Part shown: positions 22,504 through 28,641 of the stretch, piece after piece
Numbering within the stretch: the stretch's first letter is position 1
Layout: the number at the start of each line of letters is the position of its first letter
Assembly (NCBI GenBank): GCA_002399505.1
Contig: DHDT01000042.1
Coordinates: 6,862-35,502, forward strand
Reading direction: 5' to 3'
Source: Caryophanales bacterium UBA4869
GTDB lineage: Bacteria > Bacillota_I > Bacilli_A > RFN20 > CAG-288
DNA length: 28,641 bases
Notes under the pieces: generated by a model
Seen by the model: only the letters and a program-made list of their open reading frames with translations
What the model was told of the DNA's origin: nothing
The model's database searches: none
Translations under genes and position numbers: made by a program

Positions 22504-22992
22504 ATGAACAAAAATTTAGTTCAGCAGGTCACTGCAACTCAGATCAGACATGATCTTCCTGACTTCGTCACTGGTGATACCGTCAGAGTAATGGTTACCA
22601 TTCGTGAAGGAAACAAGGAAAGACAGCAGGCCTTCGAAGGTGTTGTCGTCAGCATCAGAGGTGCTGGTGTCAGCCGTACATTCATCGTCAGAAAAGACTC
22701 TGCCGGTGTTGGCGTTGAAAGAAACTTCCAGCTCAATTCCCCTATCTTAGCCTCCATCACCATATTAAGACATGGCAAGGTCAGAAGACATAAGCTCTAC
22801 TTCCTCAGATCCAGATCAGGCAAGTCTGCCAGATTGGAAGAAGTCATCCGCAAGGAGAAGATTGCTGCCAATATCGCCGCTACCAAGACCAATGCCGATA
22901 AGAAGAAGGCTGCCGAGAAGGAAAAGGCAATCGCCGCTAAGGAAGCTAAGGCTGCCAAGGCTCTTGCCGCTACTACTCCTGAAGCCAAGTAA
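22504..22992 (+). CDS. rplS: 50S ribosomal protein L19 with a basic C-terminal extension
   Basis: 162 residues. The first approximately 115 are a normal L19 (DFVTGDTVRVMVTIREG, QAFEGVVVSIRGAGVSRTFIV, GKVRRHKLYFLRSRSGKSAR), which bridges the 50S and 30S subunits near 16S rRNA. The last approximately 45 residues are a Lys/Ala/Glu-rich low-complexity tail absent from standard L19 of about 115 residues. It probably forms a charged helix. AAAGGAG lies eight bases before the ATG. The gene is alone in its transcript, with an L19 leader in front and a strong terminator after. Confidence 0.98.
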   Translation: MNKNLVQQVTATQIRHDLPDFVTGDTVRVMVTIREGNKERQQAFEGVVVSIRGAGVSRTFIVRKDSAGVGVERNFQLNSPILASITILRHGKVRRHKLYFLRSRSGKSARLEEVIRKEKIAANIAATKTNADKKKAAEKEKAIAAKEAKAAKALAATTPEAK

Positions 22993-23043
22993 CTTCTATA
23001 TCAGTTCAATCATCTCTTCATATTTATAAACAAGTGACATGTG

Positions 23044-23073
23044 CCGCAGTTCCTTCAGGAGCTGCGGTTTTTT
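23044..23073 (+). terminator. Terminator of rplS
   Basis: A 10-bp stem CCGCAGTTCC/GGAGCTGCGG (one G-T pair) with a TTCA loop is followed by six T. Confidence 0.92.
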
Positions 23074-23101
23074 GTTGATTAAAGCAAAAACAATTAAAAA
23101 G

Positions 23102-23132
23102 GCAACCTTTACCGATATTTAAGGTTGCTTTT
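23102..23132 (-). terminator. Bidirectional terminator between rplS and the TetR gene
   Basis: An 8-bp stem GCAACCTT/AAGGTTGC has T-rich sequence on both outer sides. It probably ends the TetR transcript and backs up rplS termination. Confidence 0.65.
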
Positions 23133-23226
23133 AAATAAAATATAATAGACTCCGAATAAACTTTATTTTAAAATTTAAAAAATTATCAAAACAATAAGTG
23201 ATTCAGCTATTTGTTTTTCTTCTTTT

Positions 23227-23874
23227 TCAGGCTTTGAAATATCGGTAAACTGCTTCTCTGAACTGCTCTTTAAGACAGCCCAGTTCTTCCTTGCAGTGTT
23301 TCTCGCCGTTAGTGGCAAAGATTGCCAGACGCTCCCCGAACACCTGTGTCAGATTAAGCCAAAAAGGAATAGCTCTCTGAGAATCTATATCCTGACGAAA
23401 TTCCTTGTTTCTTTTGCCGTCTTCGATGATGAGGATAGCTTTAGCCAACATCAAAGAATCACAGTAAACACTCTTATATTCTTCCTTCATCTTTTTGGTG
23501 AGGGCCTTATTGCGATAGAAGGAGTCAAACTCATTAGTGAAGAGAAACTCGGGTCGATGCCTGTCGGAATACCGAAGGATACTATTGATCAGATGATCTA
23601 ATTTGTCAGTAGAATTTGAAGCTTCATGGTCGAGTTCTTTTTTGACAAAATCAACAAATACTCTGAGGTTTCTTATCTGGATATTGAAGATGATGGAATC
23701 AAGAGAATTAAAATAAAGATAAAGTCTCTGTCTGGAGATATGGGCTTCTTTTGCAATAGTCGCCATGGTTGTCTTGTAAAAGCCGTTGTCTATCAATACC
23801 CTTTGCGCAGAATCAAGAATGTTTGCTAGTGTTTCCTCATGTTGAATTTCGTAAAGCTTTTTAATTTCTTGCAT
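23227..23874 (-). CDS. TetR/AcrR-family transcriptional regulator
   Basis: 215 residues from the ATG at 23874; the open frame continues 16 codons upstream through its own promoter and has no start with a ribosome site there. The N-terminal helix-turn-helix is clear: ILDSAQRVLIDNGFYKTTMA, then TIAKEAHISRQRLYLYFNS with the recognition helix. The rest is an all-helical ligand/dimer domain with no recognisable ligand class. An inverted repeat TTGACA-CAA-TGTCAA overlaps its -35 box, the usual sign of autorepression. Terminators on both sides isolate it from rplS and the sugar-binding gene, so its target outside itself is unknown. Confidence 0.9.
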   Translation of the reverse strand: MQEIKKLYEIQHEETLANILDSAQRVLIDNGFYKTTMATIAKEAHISRQRLYLYFNSLDSIIFNIQIRNLRVFVDFVKKELDHEASNSTDKLDHLINSILRYSDRHRPEFLFTNEFDSFYRNKALTKKMKEEYKSVYCDSLMLAKAILIIEDGKRNKEFRQDIDSQRAIPFWLNLTQVFGERLAIFATNGEKHCKEELGCLKEQFREAVYRYFKA

Positions 23875-23885
23875 AGTGTTTATCT

Positions 23886-23937
23886 CTCTACATATGTTAG
23901 TTTTGCGTTGACACAATGTCAATCAAACACTTGTTTA
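23886..23937 (-). promoter_or_regulatory. TetR gene promoter and operator
   Basis: The minus-strand TTGACA (23922-23917), a 17-base spacer and TAACAT (23899-23894) form the promoter. The -35 box is one arm of the palindrome TTGACA-CAA-TGTCAA (23908-23922). A second small palindrome AAACA-CT-TGTTT lies just upstream, at about 23925-23936. Confidence 0.5.
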
Positions 23938-23959
23938 ATTTCAGATTGGATAAAGAAAA

Positions 23960-23982
23960 GGCCTGGTCTTTCGGACCAGGCC
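23960..23982 (-). terminator. Terminator of the sugar-binding lipoprotein gene
   Basis: A perfect 9-bp stem GGCCTGGTC/GACCAGGCC with a five-base loop is followed on the minus strand by TTTTCTTTA. It starts 23 bases after the stop codon. Confidence 0.88.
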
Positions 23983-24005
23983 CCAAAGGAGGAACTCTTT
24001 GCTAG

Positions 24006-25403
24006 TTAAGCATCAATAGCAGCATCGAAGGTGGCATCATAGGTGAGACCGGAGTAGACAGTATTAAGAGAAGACTTGAAGTTGGCAATTGCCTTTTCAT
24101 AGGTAACAGTACCAGTGAAGTAGTCACGCATGGCAGTCTGAATCTTTTCATTGCAGCCCTGATCATAAGCAGACATAGGAGCTAAATGAATGTTCTTGGC
24201 ACTCTCTTCGAAGAGAGCGATATGGTTCTGACCGCCTAAGAAAGCAGAGCCATAAGTGGAATCGGTAGCTAACTCATGCATAGCAGTCTTGTTGTTGGTG
24301 TAATCTTCGGTGTCCTTAGTGATGTTCTTCGCAGTAGCCTTGTCGCAGGTCATAACCTTCATGATGTCTTTGACAGTATCAAGGTTGTCGGAGCCCTTGC
24401 AGGCAGATAACCAAGTTCCGCCCCAATACCAGCTGGCAGGTCCCTGGCAGACACGATATTTGCCATACAAACCATTGCCGACCTTCTTATCGCCCTTGGC
24501 ATCAGCTAAGGAGTTTCCTAACAGGGTGAAGTTGATACCCCAGGTAGAATAGAAGAAACCAAAGACATTGCCGGTAGGACCCTGATCAGCAACCCAGCCA
24601 TCCTTCCACAAGGTTGTGCCATGATTGTACTTGTTATCAGAATAGTTCTTGGTAGCTTTGATCCAAGCCTTGATCTGAGGATCAAGAGTGACAACACCAC
24701 TGCTGTTGACCCAAGAATTGGTAGCATTGTTGGAATAGACACGATAAGCATCATCATAGCCTGAAAGCATGTAATGATTCTTAGCCTTCATCTCAGCTGT
24801 TGCAGTATTAAAGGAATCCCAGTCTTTGAGCTTTTCCTGAACAAATTCAGGAGAAGAATCTCCCCAGCAGTCTTCAGCAAGATCAGTACGATAAGCGTAA
24901 AGACCAGGAGTAGCCTGCCAAGAAACACCCTTTAAGGCAGAGCCTTTTCCAGAACGGGTATCAGTGACGACAGTCTTAGTGTAATCATACATATCAGCAA
25001 CATCAGTGTCAGTTAAACCGACATCATTCTTGACATCAAGAGTGAAATCAGAGTTGGCATACTTAAGAGCATAGTCAGCTTCCATCAGGAACATATCGAC
25101 CTTGTCATCAAGAGCGGCAGTTTCCTGATTCTTAAGAGCTTCATCCAAAGCGTTCTGATAACCGTTGTTATCATTGGCTGTGACAGTGAAGACTACCTTG
25201 GTTCCGTCTGTGAGGAGATATTCTGTGTCACTGATAGTTTTGGTTTTATCAATCTTATCATAGAATTTGGCGAATCTTTCAATAAACTCAGTATTCCAGA
25301 CACGAATGTTAACGACTTTTCCAGTGTTCTTGTTAGCACAAGAAGTAAGACTAGAAGCAGCGACTACGACAGCAGCTAATAGAGCGACAACGTTCTTTTT
25401 CAT
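24006..25403 (-). CDS. Sugar ABC transporter substrate-binding lipoprotein
   Basis: 465 residues from the ATG at 25403 with a G-run ribosome site eight bases before it. The open frame extends 54 codons further upstream, but this overlaps the promoter and looks non-coding. The N-terminus is a lipoprotein signal peptide: MKKN, a hydrophobic stretch and the lipobox LTSC with Cys22 as lipid anchor. The mature part has the size and pattern of family-1 carbohydrate-binding proteins (extracellular, closing on an oligosaccharide), with aromatic-rich segments such as GPASWYWGGTWL and FGFFYSTWGI suited to stacking on sugar rings. Divergent cellobiose phosphorylase and an ABC ATPase suggest cello-oligosaccharide uptake. 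No permease genes are in the window. Without a homology search the ligand stays an inference. Confidence 0.82.
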   Translation of the reverse strand: MKKNVVALLAAVVVAASSLTSCANKNTGKVVNIRVWNTEFIERFAKFYDKIDKTKTISDTEYLLTDGTKVVFTVTANDNNGYQNALDEALKNQETAALDDKVDMFLMEADYALKYANSDFTLDVKNDVGLTDTDVADMYDYTKTVVTDTRSGKGSALKGVSWQATPGLYAYRTDLAEDCWGDSSPEFVQEKLKDWDSFNTATAEMKAKNHYMLSGYDDAYRVYSNNATNSWVNSSGVVTLDPQIKAWIKATKNYSDNKYNHGTTLWKDGWVADQGPTGNVFGFFYSTWGINFTLLGNSLADAKGDKKVGNGLYGKYRVCQGPASWYWGGTWLSACKGSDNLDTVKDIMKVMTCDKATAKNITKDTEDYTNNKTAMHELATDSTYGSAFLGGQNHIALFEESAKNIHLAPMSAYDQGCNEKIQTAMRDYFTGTVTYEKAIANFKSSLNTVYSGLTYDATFDAAIDA

Positions 25404-25545
25404 TTTTAATGCCCCCCGTTTTCTCTCTCTATGGATACATATCGGATCTGACTCTTTTTCTGTGACAGATGAATCAAGTTTTCTGTCCTCCTGTTCCACT
25501 GACGATGCGAGTCGACTTCTGCACCGCCGTTTTGTAAGAGCTTTC

Positions 25546-25593
25546 GTAAACGATTTCGAGAACATTGTAGTCTTGACCCAATGTAAAAGTCAA
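25546..25593 (-). promoter_or_regulatory. Promoter and operator-like site of the sugar-binding lipoprotein gene
   Basis: On the minus strand TTGACT (25593-25588) and TACAAT (25569-25564) are spaced by 18 bases. CGAAATCGTTTAC (25558-25546) lies at the expected transcription start and matches the cellobiose phosphorylase site at 12 of 13 positions. The leader would be about 154 bases. Confidence 0.6.
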
Positions 25594-25627
25594 TATTTTT
25601 TCAGAAATAAAAATAATCCGTGAGAAC

Positions 25628-25649
25628 AAAATACAATTTATTGTATTTT
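25628..25649. promoter_or_regulatory. 22-base perfect palindromic element between divergent sugar genes
   Basis: Arms AAAATACAA and TTGTATTTT flank TTTA. The element lies 35 bases upstream of the lipoprotein -35 box and 36 bases upstream of the phosphorylase -35 box, almost midway between the two. That is a suitable place for a shared activator or repressor. Confidence 0.45.
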
Positions 25650-25684
25650 AGGGCTAAAAACTTTTTTTGTTTTTTGTTTTGATA

Positions 25685-25738
25685 TTGCATTTTCCAAACA
25701 AAGATTTATACTATTTGCAACGCCACGAAAACGTTTAC
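25685..25738 (+). promoter_or_regulatory. Promoter and LacI/CcpA-like operator of cellobiose phosphorylase
   Basis: TTGCAT (25685-25690) and TATACT (25707-25712) are spaced by 16 bases. CGAAAACGTTTAC (25726-25738) follows just after the expected start of transcription. It resembles a catabolite-responsive or LacI-family operator in a roadblock position. Confidence 0.55.
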
Positions 25739-25791
25739 TTAAATTATTTGTTAAGAAAAAGCTTATAAAAGCTTGGAAATGAGGGGAAATT

Positions 25792-28218
25792 ATGAAATTT
25801 GGTCACTTTGATGATAGAAATAACGAATATGTTATCGAAACCCCTCATACACCGCTTCCATGGATTAATTATCTGGGAACTGATGACTTCCATTCTCTTA
25901 TATCTAATACGTGCGGGGGTTATTCTTTCTATAAGGATGCCAAGCTAAGAAGAATAACTCGTTATCGTTACAATAATGTACCCAGAGATATCTCCGGACG
26001 TTTCTATTATGTCAACAATAATGGGTCAATTTGGAACATTGGCTATCTGCCTACAAAAACTGATCTTGACTCCTATGAATGCCGTCATGGTCTTAGCTAT
26101 TCTATCTTCTCTGCTTCCAAAGACGGACTGAAGGCAACAATGACGGCTTTTGTCCCTCTTAACAGCAACTGTGAACTCAATAAGATCGAATTTGAAAACA
26201 ATACCGACAGAGAAATGACCTTCACTTTTTATGGAATGATTGAATTCTGTCTATATAATGCCGTAGATGACGCAAACAACTATCAGAGAAATCTCAATCT
26301 AGCTGAAGTTGAAATCGATGACAATACCATCTATAACAAAACCGAATACCGAGAAAGAAGAAATCATTACGCTTTCTTCCACTGTTCTGAAAAACACATT
26401 GGATATGAAACATCACGTGATGCTTTCTTAGGACTTGAAAACGGATATGATCATCCCGACTCAGTCTTTAATGACAAATGCAATAACTCCGTCGTTCACG
26501 ACTATTATCCGATTGCCTGCCATGAACTGAAGATCACTTTAAAGCCCCATGAAAAGAAAACAGTCGTTTTCATGTTAGGCTATGTCGAAAACAAAGAAGA
26601 TGAGAAATTCACTGCGCCTAACGTAATCAACAAAGAAAAAGCCTTCGCCATGATTGACAAGTATGACATACTCAGCAATGTCGACAAGGCGTTCATAGAC
26701 TTAAAACAGTATTGGAAAAATCTCCTCAATGTCTTCAATGTTAAGACCAACATTGAAAAGTTCGATAGAATGGCCAATACCTGGAACCAGTACCAGTGCA
26801 TGATCACCTATATGATGAGCCGTTCAGCATCATATTATGAAACCGGAACCGGAAGAGGAATGGGTTTCCGTGATTCCTGTCAGGACTTATTAGGATTTGT
26901 TCATCTCATCCCTAACAAGGCCCGGGAAAGAATCATCGATATCGCCTCTATTCAATTTGAAGACGGTTCCACCTATCATCAGTATCAGCCTCTGACTAAA
27001 AGAGGAAACGCCGATGTAGGCAGTGGATTCAACGATGATCCTTTATGGTTAGTGGGAGCCACCATCTCCTATATCAAAGAAACCGGCGACAAATCTATTC
27101 TTGATGTACAGGTTCCTTTCAACAACGAAAAAGGAACTGAGAAGTCTCTTTATGATCACCTTCTGATTTCTTTGAAACATACGATTGAAAACCTCGGACC
27201 CCATGGTCTTCCTCTGATTGGAAGAGCTGACTGGAATGACTGTCTCAACCTGAACTGCTTTTCAAAGACTGACGGAGAATCCTTCCAGACCGTTGAAAAC
27301 AACGACACTCATATAGCCGAGAGCATCTTCATTGCCGGAATGTTTGTCAAATACGGAAAAGAATTTGTTGATTTGGCTTCTTTCATCAATAAAAATAAAG
27401 ACGCTGATTATATCAGAAATTACGTCAGTCAGATAGAAGATAACACCGTCAAGTATGGTTTTGACTATAAAGGCGGATATTTCAAAAGAGCATACGATGC
27501 TTTTGGCAAAGAAGTTGGTTCTTCCGCCTGCCAAGAAGGTAAAATCTATATAGAGCCACAGGGTTTCTGTACGATGGCCGGTATTGGAAAGAAGGAAGGC
27601 CTTGGAAAGAAAGCCCTGGAATCCTCAAAGAAATATCTGATTGATGACTGGGGAGCAGAACTACTCTATCCTCCTTATTCCGCCTATCATATCGAACTAG
27701 GAGAAATATCTTCCTATCCTCAGGGAGTCAAGGAAAACGGCGCCGTCTTCAATCACAACAACCCCTGGCTGACACTGGCGTTCTGTGAAGAGAATGAAGC
27801 CGAAGAGGCCTTCAGTCTCTACAAGAAGAATGCGCCAAGCTTCATCGAAGACAAATCAGATATTCACAAAACCGAACCCTATGTCTATTCTCAGATGATA
27901 GCCGGTCGATATTCTCCCTGTTACGGTCAGGCTAAAAACAGCTGGCTGACAGGAAGTGCGACTTGGTCCTTTGTCGCCCTAGAAGAGGGAATCCTAGGAA
28001 TCAGACCCGACTTCGAAGGACTGATAATCAAACCGTGTCTGTCAAAAGAATTCACCGATGTCAGAATAAGAAGAATATTCCGTGGCCATGAATTCGATAT
28101 TCTCATCAAACCCAACAAAGACAACATCTATATTCTGAAAGTCAACGGAAAGCCGATAGAAGGAAATCTTATCCGTGTCGATGACGAAGAAGAGAAGTAT
28201 CAGGTAATTGCTGAATAA
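25792..28218 (+). CDS. Cellobiose phosphorylase (GH94)
   Basis: 808 residues, the usual length for this cytoplasmic enzyme, which splits cellobiose with phosphate into glucose-1-phosphate and glucose and so saves ATP. The N-terminal beta-sandwich contains TPLPWINYLG and SNTCGGYSFYKDA. The helical barrel contains ETGTGRGMGFRDSCQD and then GRADWNDCLNLNC, with the general-acid Asp within the DWND motif (480-483). Later come KENGAVFNHNNPW and KNSWLTGSATW, all as in characterised cellobiose phosphorylases. Related GH94 members act on cellodextrin or chitobiose, but these motifs and the length favour cellobiose. GAGGGGA lies seven bases before the ATG. The ABC ATPase gene follows after 15 bases. 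Confidence 0.94.
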   Translation: MKFGHFDDRNNEYVIETPHTPLPWINYLGTDDFHSLISNTCGGYSFYKDAKLRRITRYRYNNVPRDISGRFYYVNNNGSIWNIGYLPTKTDLDSYECRHGLSYSIFSASKDGLKATMTAFVPLNSNCELNKIEFENNTDREMTFTFYGMIEFCLYNAVDDANNYQRNLNLAEVEIDDNTIYNKTEYRERRNHYAFFHCSEKHIGYETSRDAFLGLENGYDHPDSVFNDKCNNSVVHDYYPIACHELKITLKPHEKKTVVFMLGYVENKEDEKFTAPNVINKEKAFAMIDKYDILSNVDKAFIDLKQYWKNLLNVFNVKTNIEKFDRMANTWNQYQCMITYMMSRSASYYETGTGRGMGFRDSCQDLLGFVHLIPNKARERIIDIASIQFEDGSTYHQYQPLTKRGNADVGSGFNDDPLWLVGATISYIKETGDKSILDVQVPFNNEKGTEKSLYDHLLISLKHTIENLGPHGLPLIGRADWNDCLNLNCFSKTDGESFQTVENNDTHIAESIFIAGMFVKYGKEFVDLASFINKNKDADYIRNYVSQIEDNTVKYGFDYKGGYFKRAYDAFGKEVGSSACQEGKIYIEPQGFCTMAGIGKKEGLGKKALESSKKYLIDDWGAELLYPPYSAYHIELGEISSYPQGVKENGAVFNHNNPWLTLAFCEENEAEEAFSLYKKNAPSFIEDKSDIHKTEPYVYSQMIAGRYSPCYGQAKNSWLTGSATWSFVALEEGILGIRPDFEGLIIKPCLSKEFTDVRIRRIFRGHEFDILIKPNKDNIYILKVNGKPIEGNLIRVDDEEEKYQVIAE

Positions 28219-28233
28219 CAGGAGCACACGAGT

Positions 28234-28641
28234 ATGGAAAAGAAAGATCAGAAGATCAAAGAAGAGACACACAAAAAGCCAAACATCTTCCAGAGAAAGA
28301 AGCAGGAGATGGCTGAAAGAGCATCAGCTAAGGAAAAATTGGCTGAACAGAAGAAAATAGACGAAAGCACTCCTAAAATCTGTCCTCCTGATTCCTATGT
28401 CTCACTTCAGAAAATCAACAAGATCTACGACAACGGCTTCCATGCCGTCCACGATTTCTCAATCGACATCAAAAGACATGAGTTCATCGTCTTTGTCGGC
28501 CCTTCCGGCTGCGGAAAATCCACAACCCTGAGAATGGTTGCCGGTCTTGAGGATATCTCAGGCGGAAACCTGTTCATCGATGGCGAATATATGAATGATG
28601 TAGCTCCCAAAGACAGAAACATCGCCATGGTCTTCCAGTCC
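28234..28641 (+). CDS. Sugar ABC transporter ATP-binding protein (MsmK/UgpC-like), partial
   Basis: 136 residues before the window ends. AGGAG precedes the ATG at 28234 by nine to ten bases. The ABC domain starts near residue 55 ([15 protein letters not shown]). It has Walker [10 protein letters not shown] (89-97) and reaches the Q-loop MVFQS at the edge; signature and Walker B lie outside. The pattern ([39 protein letters not shown]) is that of MsmK/UgpC/MalK proteins that energise carbohydrate importers. Ahead of the domain is a Lys/Glu-rich extension of about 54 residues absent from standard members, which normally begin directly with the ABC domain. It would power uptake with the divergent binding lipoprotein. 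Confidence 0.9.
   Translation, partial: MEKKDQKIKEETHKKPNIFQRKKQEMAERASAKEKLAEQKKIDESTPKICPPDSYVSLQKINKIYDNGFHAVHDFSIDIKRHEFIVFVGPSGCGKSTTLRMVAGLEDISGGNLFIDGEYMNDVAPKDRNIAMVFQS

Noticed and set aside
25404..25565. N-terminal extension of the sugar-binding lipoprotein
   Set aside because: The extension covers the promoter and operator. The internal ATG at 25403 has a ribosome site and begins a proper lipoprotein signal peptide.
1..28641. CRISPR arrays, prophage, toxin-antitoxin or defence systems
   Set aside because: No regularly spaced repeats and no phage, nuclease or toxin-like genes were seen on either strand.

Overview
The window reads as a chromosome segment of a low-to-moderate GC, anaerobic, fermentative member of the Bacilli, of the uncultured gut type close to Mollicutes/Erysipelotrichia. 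The basis is the rplK-rplA-rplJ-rplL-rpoB-rpoC order, Gram-positive style ribosomal-protein leader RNAs, Shine-Dalgarno sequences of the GGAGG type, a lipoprotein signal peptide, pyruvate formate-lyase and a cellobiose phosphorylase. TGA is used as a stop (pflB, pflA, the LytTR regulator), so the code is standard. The assignment is inference; no rRNA is present.

Layout. 1-2691 (minus): an exported, circularly permuted GH3 glycosidase cut by the window edge. Upstream of it on the same strand are a GHKL sensor kinase and a LytTR response regulator (2852-4872). 4873-5460: AT-rich spacer, an initiator tRNA gene with its own promoter, and two terminators. 5474-6361 (minus): a DegV/FakB fatty-acid-binding protein, divergent from pflB-pflA (6570-9583, plus). 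9584-11882: a loose accessory stretch with a chloramphenicol-acetyltransferase-like gene, decayed transposase remnants, a VOC-fold gene and much non-coding DNA. 11883-22213 (minus): a tRNA-Gly(CCC) behind the rplK-rplA-rplJ-rplL-rpoB-rpoC operon. 22504-22992 (plus): rplS with an L19 leader. 23227-23874 (minus): a TetR-type regulator. 24006-28641: a divergent glucan-oligosaccharide locus with a sugar-binding lipoprotein (minus), and cellobiose phosphorylase plus an ABC ATPase (plus, cut by the edge).

How the genes fit together. The binding lipoprotein and ABC ATPase would import a cellobiose-type sugar that GH94 phosphorolyses to glucose-1-phosphate and glucose. PFL ferments the resulting pyruvate to formate and acetyl-CoA. 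LacI/CcpA-type operator-like sequences (core AAACGTTT or AATCGTTT) sit at the GH94 and lipoprotein promoters and between degV and pflB, suggesting shared carbon control.

The most unusual signals are in the translation and transcription machinery. Both tRNA genes carry C instead of U at position 55. The initiator tRNA has a changed anticodon-stem GC run. L11 lacks the prolines linked to thiostrepton binding. RpoB has Thr and Asn at the rifampicin-contact positions equivalent to E. coli 513 and 526. No clearly new multi-gene system was found; most genes belong to known families.
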